Shown piece by piece: positions 1 through 13,994 of a DNA stretch of 64,000 bases. The notes under the pieces are model-generated. The model did no database searches, was not told where the DNA came from, and worked only from the letters and a program-made list of their open reading frames with translations. Both the position numbers and the translations under genes were made by a program. Source of the DNA: Margaritispora aquatica (taxonomy: Eukaryota > Ascomycota > Leotiomycetes > Helotiales > Discinellaceae); contig VJWN01000007.1 in NCBI GenBank assembly GCA_007644065.1, positions 310,001 to 374,000 on the forward strand, written 5' to 3'. Each line of letters begins with the position of its first letter. Positions within the stretch are counted from its first letter, which is position 1.

Positions 1-210
1 CAAATTTCCATTCTTCGTAACGCAAGAAAATCCGCCTACGAGTGGAGTAGGAGCTGCGACGAAGGAGGAACAGAAAGAGCTAGCTCCTTCTATAGAGTTA
101 TAGAAGCACCTTTCGAGGTTGTTGCCGTTATTATTACAGTTAGTGGTGAAGGCGGGATGTAAGTAAGTTATAGCCACTAAAAGGATGGAGGTAAGGATTG
201 AAGTCCTCAT
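1..210 (-). CDS. Small secreted cysteine-rich protein, N-terminal part (cut by window edge)
   Basis: This partial gene reads from an ATG at 210 down to position 1 as 70 open codons and continues outside the window. It starts with a signal peptide (basic residue, hydrophobic core rich in Leu/Ile/Ala/Val, ending near PAFT). The mature part has the pattern C..ERCF, SSFC, a conserved APTP stretch, then GGFSC and TK. The same pattern opens the genes at 37065 and 39749, so this is a third member of one family. The function is unknown; the family is likely secreted. The promoter shares elements with the two paralogues (338-357 and 438-454). I see no intron in the visible part. Confidence 0.8.
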   Translation of the reverse strand, partial: MRTSILTSILLVAITYLHPAFTTNCNNNGNNLERCFYNSIEGASSFCSSFVAAPTPLVGGFSCVTKNGNL

Positions 211-337
211 CTTAGTGAAGGTGTGGTGGATTGAGAGATGGTGAACAACAAGTATCAAGAGATAGAATAACTCGAAGCATAAGGTTTTTCTTGTATCCAT
301 CAAGAAGCTTAAAAAGCAAAGAATGTTGATGTCATTC

Positions 338-357
338 ATGTCTTGGTGGAAATTGAT
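338..357 (-). promoter_or_regulatory. Shared promoter element 1 of the secreted-protein family (copy 1)
   Basis: Read on the minus strand, this 20-mer fits the consensus ATCAATTTCYACCAMSACAT. Near-identical copies stand at 36926-36946 and 39559-39578, each about 120-170 bp upstream of the ATG of a family member. Here it lies 127 bp upstream of the ATG at 210. It may be a transcription factor site or part of the core promoter or 5' leader. Confidence 0.6.
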
Positions 358-437
358 CTGACACATTTCCGATTCCCCTTTTCGGAAGTCTGATATCTGA
401 ACACTAACTCGTCAACAATCAGAGCCTCACAGCAAAA

Positions 438-454
438 GGAACTGTGGTTCAGCC
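438..454 (-). promoter_or_regulatory. Shared promoter element 2 (TGAACC-CAGTTC type), copy 1
   Basis: On the minus strand this reads GGCTGAACCACAGTTCC. A close relative (TGAACCCCAGTTCT) lies at 39449-39466, the same side of element 1 and at similar spacing (about 80 versus 93 bp). Other relatives lie at 36112-36130, 36257-36274 and 36679-36696, and an inverted one near 36875. Confidence 0.4.
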
Positions 455-950
455 CTCAGACTTTTGACTTGTGAAATGCAGCGGGGTAATAACGTCTTCC
501 TAACCTCAAATATCGAGTTTCAGCGATACTTCGATCGATAGTCTACGCTCTTGTAAATCGCCAACAATTCCGATCGACGTCGCTAGTACCTTTCGCTTAT
601 ATCCACACTGGCACACCACACCTCCAAGGTAGAGATGTATTATCATGAAGTCACTTGAGTCGCCCAAAGCACTCGAAGCATTTGCACCACTTCACTTCAA
701 CGAGAGCTTGGCTGTTATTACCTCTTTTCTTCACTCATACTCGAACCGAATCTGAGCTTGAGGAAACGTACACACGAGAAACTTGGTCTCCAAGGTAAGG
801 TTGCGACGAACGTAGTGGCATAAACACATCGATTGCTTTAGACGAGTCTGTAGACCAAGCTAGACAGGATATGCCGCACAATTCCTAACTTTAAGATACA
901 CCCATATTCTACACCTATCTACCTACAAACACTCTTGTCTTGAGCATGTA
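455..950. other. Intergenic: distal promoter of the secreted gene and 3' flank of CAP
   Basis: I see no open frame with coding character here. The stretch holds the distal upstream region of the minus-strand secreted-protein gene and the 3' untranslated region of the CAP gene, which ends at 951. Confidence 0.5.
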
Positions 951-2804
951 TTAGCCAGCATGCTCGACGATCTCGCTAACGACCTTGCCACCCTCAATAT
1001 ACGTCCTGATCTGCTCAGGTAGCGGACACTCCTTATAATCCTCATCCTCGGCACCAGTGGATTCAGGAATGTTGAGGTTGATGCCAGAGCATTTACTGGA
1101 AAAGACCTCAGTGCCAAGGGAGTCCTTGCCAAGATATATCGTGGCGCCATCCACGGAGTCGAGGAGGATGGTGGGTAGGTTGCCCATCACTTGAAGGGCG
1201 AAATTAGAGGATTTAATGACGTCGATAGAAGAGACGAGGGAGTCGATGATAAGTGACAGGCGAGGGGAGTTGTCAATGGAGATGGCGTTTGCTTTACCCT
1301 TGACGATGATGGTAGTCTTATTGCAACGACTGATTAGGATTGACTGTGAGATAGTGGCCTCGATTGTGATTGGAGTACTATCGCCATCATAGTTTTCCTA
1401 GCCTGTTAGCTTGCTTAAATTTGATTAGAGACTGAAACTTACGATCATCCATTTATTGCAATCCAGCTTCTTAACTGGTGGCTTCTTTGTCCTCATTCCT
1501 TCAGGCTTTGGCTTCTTTCCTGGAGGTGCAGGACTCTTCCCACGAGTAGAATTGACACTAGACTGACTCTCACTTCGAGTTGGGACAGTAGCACCTGCTC
1601 GTAGCGATGGGTTCTTGTGCGTCATCTGGTCGGCAGTAACTTTCTTGAGGCCCTTTGTGACTGCTTCGCCCTTGTTCAATTCGCTAAACACAGCTCCGAT
1701 TCCACCTGCATCTGCCACTGGAGCTTTTGGTGCATCATCAAATCGCATTGGTGGTGGAGGAGGTCCTGGTGGGGGAGGCGGTGGTGGAGGTCCTCCGGCC
1801 GCCGGCGCAGGTGCTGAAGGTGAAGCTGAATCCAAAGCTTTCAGTGCATCTTCTGCGTTCATACCTTTGGGATTCCATGGAATTCCCTGTGGAAAGGTTG
1901 ATCGCACGTACTCAGTCAGCTCCTTGAATACCTGGTAATATGATCGTACCCATTCGACTTGCTTAGGATCCCTTTACTAAGTCAGCAAGAGTCTTCTGAA
2001 CCAGAGGGTATCCTCACTTTTCCTTGAACTCCTTCAACACGCGATTTCCCCAATATTGTGCAGATCCGAGACACTCCTCCACATGCTTGTGTGGCTTTGG
2101 ATCCATCGTAACCCACGCCAATACATTTATGCTTTCTGAGACAGCGCTGAGCTGATTGAATTGTGCACTGCTGCGATTGGCGTCCCGGATATCACTAACG
2201 GCTGTGATGGACTCTTGCAGAGGCTTGAGGAGTTGCATCAGAATTGGACTATCCATTCCGAGCTTCTTTGACTTAGTAGTGACCAGGATAAACTTCCTTT
2301 GTCCTGCAAATGCGCGCAATACACTCGAGGCCTAACTTCTTGTCAATCTTGCCCAACCATCTCCCAATATAATCTTACCTGTTCGGAAAGAGGCCCCCCA
2401 ATCTCATCACTCAAGTTGACATATTTCTTGACTGGCCCGGTAATGAATGTATCAAAATCCGTCACAGATTCAGGTAGGATTTCCACAATAGGCTTCGGAG
2501 GTTCGACGACAGCTCGTGGAGCTGGAGGTGGAGGCAGAGGACCCGTCGGGGCAGGCGTAGGACCAACACCATTAATCTTTGGTAATTCGATTGTCGACGC
2601 TGCCATATCCTCCAGCCTGGAGGTAGCAGCCTCGAGCCTACGCACAATACCGGTCAGTTCGGTTCGCGACATAGACGGTAAGAAGACATCGTCCAACTCC
2701 ATGATTGAGAGCACGGTAGATTATGGTTTTTTGAGGTTGAGGGAAGCAGCATCACAGTACCGTTTGATCAGAGTAGTTAAATTATGCATGTTGTTGGCGG
2801 CCAT
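951..2804 (-). CDS. SRV2: Adenylyl cyclase-associated protein (CAP/Srv2)
   Basis: CAP recycles actin monomers with cofilin and, in yeast, links Ras to adenylyl cyclase. The five-exon model is 2804-2761, 2637-2379, 2331-2018, 1971-1443 and 1397-951, giving 530 residues against 526 in yeast. The start is set by the conserved N-terminus (MHNLTTLIKRLEAATSRLED). It requires splicing 2638-2760 with a CTGAC branch point; a later ATG at 2702 would lose it. Next come the helical folded domain, a proline run (about residues 255-275), a WH2-like actin-binding segment (LKKVTADQMTHKNPSLR) and the C-terminal beta-sheet CARP domain starting at KWMIENYDGD. The protein ends in IVEHAG. All splice phases agree. 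It sits head to head with the MAK32-like gene. Identification is secure; start and exon ends are inferred from signals. Confidence 0.93.
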
Positions 2805-3243
2805 GGTGTCGTTCCTTGCAGGGAGTTGGATGCCAGGTGTTCCAAGTGAGCGATTAATGGAGTGATTGACGTGCCTTGCGTCTGGTTGCGTTGCGCTTTG
2901 AGCTCTATCTGTCGAGAGAGCTTATGTTCTGGTGACGTGTGGCGATGGGAGAGGTGGTGCGTTGGTTGCTAGGTGTTTCAGCAATCTGTAGGGAGGGCGA
3001 GAAGTTTGAAGATATAATCTGGCCGAGTTCTGTTGCCTGATGAGTATTTGCGCAAAGAGAGAAGAATTCCTAGGATAGCTGGATAGCTTATTGTTTACTT
3101 GTAGGGAGCGGTTTCTCTCACATTCGGAGTGGAGCATTATGCCGACCTTCCCCAGTATGTCTTGGTATTGTTTTGATGCCTGGTTCATGAGGCTCAAAGG
3201 TTTTTATAAGGGGTTCCGGCTGCATCTCGGGCACAGACAAATC
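2805..3243. promoter_or_regulatory. Divergent intergenic region between CAP and the MAK32-like gene
   Basis: This 439-bp gap separates two divergent starts and must hold both promoters. I can point to no individual site. Short frames in it show no family signature. Confidence 0.5.
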
Positions 3244-5402
3244 ATGCAGAACATCTCGACAGATACTCTTAGTGAGACGCCTTCAGGACGACATGAGAAA
3301 ATAATGGAACCAGATATCGACAATAACATGGTGACTATACGACACGAGCTCCCTCTAGAGCAGGAAGTGGATTTCTGTACTATGGGAATGTTTATTCTGG
3401 GTAAGAATCTTTTATTTTCATGTTTGTTTACTATTACGTTTTGCCTGGTTGTTTTATAGAGCTGCCTTGTGTGACAAACTAGTACCCATGCATGAGGTAT
3501 GTTTCCACCTGAGCAAGGCAACGATACGAGAGTCTTGGTCCTGTTGATGACGAAGTCGTTGTTCATGATATCAAGAGTAAGATTTTCAAATTCAGAGCAG
3601 AGTTTGTTTTTATCCATATTGCGGTCAGTGAGATCAGTGGGGTGTGGAGACGGTTGGAGCGAACACAGCATATTGATGCACTTGGCACTTCAACAAAATT
3701 CTTCACCGTGGAAAGTTAGCTCATGAGACTATTATATACGAAGATGATGTTAGCTTTGTTTTAAACATGGTGTGGTCCGATTTCATTCAAGTCTCTCGAT
3801 TATTCACATAAGTTCAAGACTGACTCAATATAGATGAGATTCACTACCTTCCACCCAAGCCATCTGTATACAATGTCCTTGGAGGTGGAGGAACATACTC
3901 TGCCCTGGGTGCACGTCTCTTCTCCCCAGCTCCATTGAGCAAGACAGTATCGTGGATTGTTGATGCAGGGTCGGATTTTCCACCTGAGCTGGCGGCGCTG
4001 ATCGACTCGGTAAGCTCCTCATACTCTTACATATGATCACCGATCATTCTAACAGCCCATATTAGTGGAATACATCATGTCTATTCCGAACAGATCTGGG
4101 CCGACTCACCACCCGTGGCTGGAATGGTTACGATGCTGCTGAGAATCGAGGTTTCAAATACACCACACCAAAACTTCGCTTGACGGATGCAGATCTCTCA
4201 CCCTCTCTCTTATTCTCGAAATCATTCCACCTACTATGCAACCCGACGAGATGCATTCAACTTTGTACATCCATTCTCAGACGACGCAAAGCACTTAATC
4301 CATCAGCGCCGAAACCAATCTTCATATGGGAGCCTGTACCAGATCTATGTGTCCCAGATGAGCTCCTCAATTGTACAAATGCACTACCATATGTTGATAT
4401 TTGCGTAGGTTTTCCATCCAATTTCTGCACTTGAACAATACAAAAACTCATCTCTACCCTACCTGAGACTAACAAACTTCCCCACCCCTACAGTCACCAA
4501 ACGCAAACGAACTCGCCGGCTTCCTGGGAGACAGCGAACTCGACCCTTCAACCGGTCTAATCTCAACAAAATTCATCGAAGGCGCCTGCGAGCAACTCCT
4601 CTCCTCCATGCCTCTACAATCCTACACCCTCGTAGTCAGGTGTGGTGCGCAAGGCTGCTATGTCGCTAAGAACGGCGGCAGCACCACTAACACCGCTGCC
4701 AACAAAGCAAAGAAGAAGAAGAAATCCCGCCCAGCGAATAGACCTAGAGGTGGATTGACGCTCGATATGGATATGTTCGCCTTGTTTGCGGATTGTAGCA
4801 CTGAGGACGACAACTCCGGGACAGCGACAGAGGCCAGAGCCGAGATCGAAGTTCCAAACTTCAGCGCCGAGAACGAACGAAGATTCGAGCGCGATGAGCT
4901 GGATATCGAAACGGGTGTAGAGAAGTGGCTACCTGCTTATTTCACGGCTGAGGATAGTGCAAAAGAGAAAGTGGTGGATCCTACGGGTGGTGGGAATGGG
5001 TTTTTGGGCGGCATGGCGGTCGCGCTTGCGAGGGGACGTAATGTGGTTGAGGCTGCGGCATGGGGCAGCGTTGCAGCGAGCTTTATGATCGAGCAGGTTG
5101 GTGTGCCTGTTTTGTCTTCACCTGTATCAGAGTTTAAGACTGAGGTGGAGGCGAATGCGGATGCTGAGATGGCATCGCCATTGTCCACTGGTCCTACTGT
5201 TGATGTTTCTGTGAATGAGAAAATGGGAGCTGAGATGGTGGTTGAAATATTAGATGAGAAACGTGGAGAGCAAGAGAAAGCGACAGAGACAGCAACGAAT
5301 AACACAGTGATGATCGAGGTCAAAGATGGAGTAGAGCTGTGGAATGGAGAGAGTGTTGAGGCGAGGTTAGAGGCCTTTAGGGCGAGGTGTGGACCGTGGT
5401 GA
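3244..5402 (+). CDS. MAK32-like PfkB-fold carbohydrate kinase family protein
   Basis: Four exons (3244-3400, 3834-4009, 4066-4404, 4494-5402) join in phase to give 526 residues. The start could instead be the ATG at 3304; both have A at -3. After a short variable N-terminus come MGMFILDEI and a GGGGTYSALGARLFSP nucleoside-binding region. Then follow WIVDAGSDFP, TTRGWNGY, an SPNANELAGFLG segment and the C-terminal DPTGGGNGFLGG motif. That last motif stands where ribokinases have GAGD; the usual catalytic Asp is replaced by Asn, as I recall for Mak32-type proteins, so activity is uncertain. A charged insert (lysine run, then acidic) lies around residues 255-330. Yeast MAK32 is needed to maintain the M1 killer dsRNA; the cellular substrate is unknown. 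The first intron (433 bp) is unusually long for this genome. Confidence 0.8.
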
Positions 5403-5984
5403 TGTCTGTTTTTGTGACGTTTGGCTGGATGGATGAATGTCATGAATGGATTGGGCGGATGGGATGGGATAGGATGGGATAGACGATATGGTGGTGGAAC
5501 GGAATCGAGCTGGAAGTGGGAACACCCATACAGACAACCCACACATGCAACACAACGATACAATATCAGCTGTGAACCGGAAGCAAGAGATGAAGAGGAC
5601 CAGCGAAGAGGTAGATATTGATGAGGAAATATCTCTACTCAATCATACATAATTTGCATCAGTGGAGTACACAAGGAGGCCAGCATCATTGAGTACATAG
5701 ATCTCGGTATTCCTATAGACACCTGTGTGGAATATCATCATTATCCATACTTCATTGGACTTTCTACGTAGGAACGTGACGACATTAATACCCCAACTTG
5801 ATATAAAACGAAAACAAGACGCCTGCATCGTTCGCTAACCCTTCATTCCATCCACCCAATCCTCTCTTATCATTATTCTCTCATCTCTCGTTGCACACAT
5901 ATTCTCAGTTGAGCCTAATCGACCAGACCAAGCTCAACGTCTCTCTCAAACCACCTACCTCATCTTACCAACGGGAAGTGAGAT
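5403..5984. other. Convergent intergenic region
   Basis: Here the 3' ends of the MAK32-like gene (plus) and MCM3 (minus) face each other. A GGGATGGGATAGGATGGGATAG tract near 5460 is a short direct repeat. I see no gene. Confidence 0.5.
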
Positions 5985-8781
<2,797 letters not shown>

Positions 8782-9032
8782 GGCTGTGATTGAAGGAGGG
8801 AGGTGTTGATGTTGAGAATTATGATCTGAAACTACAAATCTATTAGAGTGAGGGGCTTGATTTCTATCCAGATCGCGTTGTCGCGGTTAGGACGCGCTTT
8901 TCGCGTTGAGTGCTTGCATATGGAGCTAGTCCCAATACGAGGTGAGCTCAGCATCGCTTCAAAGCTTACTAAGTTCATTATTTCGTCTACTCTCACCATC
9001 ATCAGTGAATATTTCAATTTCCTGCATAGGTT

Positions 9033-9934
9033 TCATCTATTTGGTCTAGCTAGATAATTAAGACGATAAATAGTTTTTACCACTGACATGGCTGTCCTGC
9101 GTTTTCCCTCTTCTCTTGTCACGAAATTGTCCGTTGATATGATAGCTTCACCTATCGAGCAACTCTCTAACAGTTCACCGGCATAGGCAAAAAGAGCTGC
9201 TTCGACAGACAGTGATGCCCTATGTTCATATTGTCTCTTGAGATTATCACGCATGCCCTCTTTAGTCTCCAAGGCCATTCTGCGTGGATCATATTTCGTT
9301 TCTGGATACACAACCATTTCATAGCACTCGAAATCAAGACACGAATTAACCTTTAATGTTAAGGCGATCGTAAACATGTCGACAAAGCGGCATTTGCTCT
9401 CTTTACGCTCATCTTCGTCACGCCCCAGCCTGCGAAGCCGTTAAAATCGTCTTCTGGGAGCTCATTGAACAGAGGAGCAAGCGCATGTATCAAACGCATT
9501 GCTAACACTTCAGTTTTCTTGGGCATATCTACGCTTCCTAAATTCCTCATCGTTTGCTATAGCGTGAAGCGGAGAAAGATCAGACTCCTCAAAGCAAACG
9601 GTCTGGCTTACTTTCAGCCAGCAGAATCCCGTCTTTTATACAAATCTAGCGACACAACGCTACATTTTGCTAAGGCTCTTAATACAACTTGTGGATTTGT
9701 CTAGGACACCAAATCCAACATCTCATAGGACAGATCGATAATTCCGGCTAGAATGCGACGTAAGACGGCCATCACAAGGTCGTTTAGATGCCTACCTACA
9801 ATAGATTTTGAGAGTTCCGGCAAATCACAGCTATCCTGATGACAGAGAAACTGCTTATTATCAGCGAAGACATCAGCGAACTGATGAACCAATAGTGACA
9901 AGCAGTATGATTCTTGAACTTTTGATATCACCAT
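9033..9934 (-). pseudogene. Frame-broken remnant of an uncharacterised fungal protein gene
   Basis: Coding-like segments follow one another on the minus strand but in shifting frames. 9934-9701 gives a helical segment with VGRHLNDLVMAVLRRIL. Around 9590-9515 comes SDLSPLHAIANDEEFRKRR. It runs into a stop, while the adjacent frame continues with VLAMRLIHALAPLFNELP. From about 9410 a third frame carries RFVDMFTIALTLKVNS to the stop at 9033. No GT-AG pair joins the first break (near 9525), where the frame resumes within a few bases, so it looks like a small indel; the second break (9415-9375) could also be an intron. The piece order fits, from memory only, an expanded family of fungal hypothetical proteins. 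An intact multi-intron gene is the alternative; function unknown. Confidence 0.5.
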
Positions 9935-10163
9935 ACGCCACTTGGATCTGTCACTTTACTTCTTCTGCAAAGCAAATCTCGCTTCTCTCTTGATTCAGGA
10001 TGTCTTTCTACAACCTGTGACTTCGGAGCCGCCGTGGAAACAATCATCGATGTTATTCATGTATTGATGGTTAGCGTCAAGTGTAAAGACGATGATGGCC
10101 CTCAATTTTTCTTGAATTTGTTCCTCATCATACTAAAATCTCGAGACTATGGAATTCGTGTTT

Positions 10164-12200
10164 TCAGTCCCATCTCAGTATAGAGGGCTCGGTGAAAACT
10201 TCATTCTCTCTTGATTCAGTCCCCAAGGATCGGGTTGTCGGACCATCGAGTTGTTTCTTGTCGCCTGGTTTTGTTTTCTCTGGAGCCTCCTGTTGACTAG
10301 CCGTCTCTTGCATCCCGGCAATCACGTCAAACTTGTGATTGGTATTGCTACCCTTTGCCACGCCTTCAGAACCATGCGAGGATTCATAACGCTCTAGCAG
10401 CTCTGCTATACTCACATGTCCATTTTGCCTCGCCCAGTATGTCGCTGTTCTCCCAAATTTGTTTTTAACTACAGGATTTGCTCCTTTTACCAGCAACAAC
10501 TCTACTATATCGTAGTGCCCTCCCATAGCCGCAATGTGTAGTGCCGTTCTACCCTTCTTGTCTTTCCCCTCCACGTCAGCCCCATTCTTCACCAGAAGCT
10601 CCACGATACTTAAGAACCCATGCCCAGCGGCTACTCCTAGCATTTTGTCGTCCGATCCAACATTGAGGTTGAATTGGATACTGTGCTCCAAAAGGAGCCG
10701 TACAACATCTGTTGCGCCCTCTGATACCGCTTCTACGAATGCTGCTTGTAAGAATTTTTTTCCGGTCGAGGATTCTCCAGCTCCACGATCTAAGAGGAGT
10801 TTCACAGTCTCCGGATTCTGGGAAGTGATTGCAAAGTAGACAGGAGTCCTGCCCTCTTCGTCAACCATATTGATATTGGCACCTCTTTCAAGCAACAATT
10901 CCACCACTTTCGTATGCCCGCGTTGAGCAGCAACATGTAGTGGTGTCCTCTTTATCATATTGGGAAGATTGACGTCAGCTCCATAGTTGAGCAGATTCCG
11001 AACCACTGATATATGTCCCCATTGAGCAGCTGCTCCTAATCCTTTATTCGCTTCGGCACCATAGTTCAAACACAGCCCTACTATCTCCTCGGATCCCTTC
11101 TTGGCAGCATATTCCAGAGCTAAGTCAGCATCTCCGCCTGCATTCAAAAGTATCTTCAAGATATTCTCTCTTCCCACCTGAACAGCGATCACCGAGACGT
11201 GACCAGGTTTCACCCCAACACTCAGCAGCATTTTGACAATCTCTTCATTCCCCCTCCTCACTGCCCTCGATAGTGGCGAATGAACATTGAGCATATTTCG
11301 ATCCCGCAACAAGCTCCCGTCCTCGAGCAGGAGTCGCACTATTTCACATTGATTGGCATCGATTGCACGGCACAGTGGAGACACGACATCCATTTCCCAT
11401 TGCACGGCACTGCTGACCCCTTTCTCAAGGATGAGTTTCACGATCTTTTCATCTCCTCTCGCAGCAGCACAAGCAAGCGCATCCTCGCGAGAACGGGAGT
11501 GGTATTTCGTGACAATCGGCCACTTCGTCAACAGCACTCTAACGATTTCGACATGCCCCTCACTCGCAGCATAGCTCAATGCTTTGTTATCTCCCAGCTG
11601 GCCTTCCGTCACTTGATCGATCAGCATCTCGACAATGGCTAAGTGGTTGCACCGGGCTGCGATTGCTAGTGCGGACTGCTCTTCTTGGTCTGGAATTACT
11701 GATGTTCCACATGCACCCATTCGCACGAGGTATCGTACTGTAGGGTTATGTCCGTTAGTGGCAGCCCAGAAAAGAGCAGCGTCTTTCTCCGCAAGACTCC
11801 CGCTTTGTGGCCATGATGTGGCGTCCCAGCCACTCTTGAGAAGTGAGGCGATGATGCTCGCTTCGTCATCTCCAGCCTTTCTTCGCTCTGGGGCTTGAGT
11901 GTTTTCATGTTTGATGCGCTCTGCATCACTTAAGTAATAGAGCGCTGCTTCCTCCTCTACATCATGGGGAATGGAGACAAGTGGTTCGACATGACTTGGC
12001 GAAGCGAGGGTCTGAACTGCAGTTTGTGGCTGAGAGTGGGATTGGATAGTAGATAGCTCGAGCCGAACTTGTTGTAGCTCATTCCGAAGAAGATTAATCT
12101 GGTCTTGATCGTAAGATGGCGGTTCCTCAAGAGGGGTTGGGCCGGCTTGAGGAGGGGGTTGTCGTGATCTTGAGCGGAAAAGCTTTTTGAAGTTTCGCAT
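10164..12200 (-). CDS. Ankyrin-repeat protein
   Basis: This is a single uninterrupted frame of 678 residues. The N-terminus is basic (KKLFRSRSR), followed by a proline-rich stretch and a short coiled coil (about residues 35-55). From about residue 125 to 610 the protein is an array of roughly a dozen ankyrin repeats. The clearest have the full consensus, for example TPLHVAAQRGHTKVVELLLERGA and TALHIAAMGGHYDIVELLLVKGA; the N-terminal repeats are degenerate. The C-terminal 65 residues are polar and probably disordered. I see no HET, NACHT or other effector domain and no membrane segment. Such proteins bind partner proteins; the partner here is unknown. Confidence 0.85.
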   Translation of the reverse strand: MRNFKKLFRSRSRQPPPQAGPTPLEEPPSYDQDQINLLRNELQQVRLELSTIQSHSQPQTAVQTLASPSHVEPLVSIPHDVEEEAALYYLSDAERIKHENTQAPERRKAGDDEASIIASLLKSGWDATSWPQSGSLAEKDAALFWAATNGHNPTVRYLVRMGACGTSVIPDQEEQSALAIAARCNHLAIVEMLIDQVTEGQLGDNKALSYAASEGHVEIVRVLLTKWPIVTKYHSRSREDALACAAARGDEKIVKLILEKGVSSAVQWEMDVVSPLCRAIDANQCEIVRLLLEDGSLLRDRNMLNVHSPLSRAVRRGNEEIVKMLLSVGVKPGHVSVIAVQVGRENILKILLNAGGDADLALEYAAKKGSEEIVGLCLNYGAEANKGLGAAAQWGHISVVRNLLNYGADVNLPNMIKRTPLHVAAQRGHTKVVELLLERGANINMVDEEGRTPVYFAITSQNPETVKLLLDRGAGESSTGKKFLQAAFVEAVSEGATDVVRLLLEHSIQFNLNVGSDDKMLGVAAGHGFLSIVELLVKNGADVEGKDKKGRTALHIAAMGGHYDIVELLLVKGANPVVKNKFGRTATYWARQNGHVSIAELLERYESSHGSEGVAKGSNTNHKFDVIAGMQETASQQEAPEKTKPGDKKQLDGPTTRSLGTESRENEVFTEPSILRWD

Positions 12201-12565
12201 GGCGGTACGGTGCTACACCCGCGAACAGGTCAAACGTACAGAATGTCGCTGTCGTGAACTATATCTCAAAGCGTGAAGTCGAGGTGTCTTTAGATTTTGA
12301 GTCGTAATGCTAGCGTGTAGGTATAACATCCGGGTAATAATGAGATAAGAGGTTACACTGCCTTGCGCCTCATATTTCTCTCTACCAATGATGTTTTTAC
12401 CAAGCTTTACGAGAGGTGAGTGATGACCAATCATAGATCTGGCTCCAAAATCTTCAAATCTTTCCGATTGTTCTCGCTTGGCAAGCTAGGCCACTCATCT
12501 ACCATCCCGAGAAAGTGTAATGTGAGCTTGCGAGGAATTCATAATCACAGCTCGTAGCGTCGCCA
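12201..12565. other. Intergenic: ankyrin gene promoter and 3' flank of the rhodopsin-domain gene
   Basis: This 365-bp gap contains no coding-like frame. It should hold the upstream region of the ankyrin gene and the terminator region of the minus-strand gene ending at 12566, or be shared between them. Confidence 0.4.
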
Positions 12566-13994
12566 TCACTTTGAATTATCCATTTCTCTAACGCTCTCAA
12601 CCCTCACACTCTTGATAACAGTAATAATTGCCCTCAACTCTTCACCCTCCTCCCTCTCACCCCCTACCCTTTCTCTATTGGTATCTGCTGTCATTCCCCC
12701 GAGTATATCCTCCTGACTTTCGTTTCCCATCTCTTCGTCCCCAATTCTGACTGTCGAGATAACCGTATTAACCCCTCCGCTGCTATTACCCAGTGCGCTT
12801 GCCCATTTACCCTTCGCGCTTAATGGGTATGAGTTGTTCACCCGTGACGAGGCTTTGCTTTTCGTGCTTGATGCCGGTGATGAGATTCGGAACAGGGAAG
12901 AGAGGAATGGTGAGAGTCGGATGAATGTGAGGAAGGATGGGATGCAGAAACAGATTGTGATGGCGCATATCTCGATCGCAGACCAGTTGAGCTGTGTTGC
13001 TAAGAGTGCTTTATCATGTTAGCGTCGAGACATATAGCAGTGAGAGGATTAAATTACATGTTATATCTGTTGAAGTGCTTTTAATCAAGGTAATCCGAAT
13101 AATGCTCATAATGCACACCCTTCGCTTGGTTAGTCCCAATCCTGTAATACGTGAAGAATACTCACACAAGACCCAACGAAAACATGGACATGACGCAAAC
13201 TTTCTGCCAGCGCGTAATGCTCAGCGAGCCGAGCAATGGAATCGGCAGACAGAACAGCACGAGATCCGTCGCTAATTTGGCTCCAAACGAAGCGTAGAAG
13301 AATGCGATCAAGTTCAGACATGTTCCTGGTGTCTCGAAATCCCATGATTTTCGAAGCGGTGTGCACTGCAGGCACACCACTATTGTTTCTTCGATAAGTT
13401 GGAGCACAAGGATGGTGGCGAGGCAGAAGTTGATGCGTCGGCTCAGGATGGAGGGGAAGAGCGAGAGGAAGAAGAAAACGAAGGCGAGTTTTCCGGCCAC
13501 AAAAGAGAAGATGTATGCCAATTCGGTTACGAAGTTGACCTAAACAGATTAATGATTGATTTTTCCAGATCATAAGGAACCTTACCCGTAGTATCGTCGT
13601 TAGATCTTCTATGGTAACAGTCTCGATATGCCTCCCAAGTCCATATTTGGTCACTGTACTGATTCAGTCTTGAATCTCCTAGGAATTACTGATATCTCAA
13701 AGTACTTACAGACACTATTGATTATACAAACCACCATCGCAAAGATCTACTTGGGTTAGCATAACATCACGCCTTTGACTAAAGTTGATCTCGCTTACAT
13801 ATCCAAGCACAGCAAATACTGAGAAAACATGTCAGTCTATCTATTCAACGACATCTGAAGGGAGCCATACCATCGTCCCAATACGGTATCTTGCTCAGCT
13901 GCCATCGTGTATACAGCTTCACGCTGATACAAATTGTAGTCACTGCAATCAACGAGATATTGCAAGCGAGAACTTGTGCCACGCCAGCATCCAT
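12566..13994 (-). CDS. Fungal rhodopsin-domain (PTH11-like) integral membrane protein
   Basis: Seven short exons assemble in phase to 375 residues: 13994-13871, 13818-13799 (20 bp), 13746-13710, 13653-13586, 13539-13166, 13119-13058 and 13008-12566. The product has about seven hydrophobic helices: VAQVLACNISLIAV, FAVLGYIFAMVVCIINSV, TELAYIFSFVAGKLAFVFFF, LATILVLQLIEETIVVCL, LIAFFYASFGAKLATDLVLF, SMFSLGLVVCIMSIIRITLI and IEICAITICFCIPSF. The Tyr-Trp-Asp-Asp pair after helix 1, the WDFETPGTC loop with two cysteines and the Trp-Ser-Ala-Ile-Glu before the last helix are hallmarks of the fungal rhodopsin domain. There is no CFEM domain. The tail of about 120 residues is polar and presumably cytosolic. 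PTH11 relatives act as surface sensors; ligand unknown. An ATG at 14003 is an alternative start. Confidence 0.82.

Noticed and set aside
1615..1938. Plus-strand Gly-rich ORFs opposite the CAP proline run
   Set aside because: They are the antisense shadow of the poly-proline coding segment of CAP, whose frame is fixed by family similarity and splice phase.
3204..3671. 155-codon minus-strand ORF with mild protein character
   Set aside because: It overlaps exon 1 and intron 1 of the MAK32-like gene on the other strand and shows no motif or splice partner.
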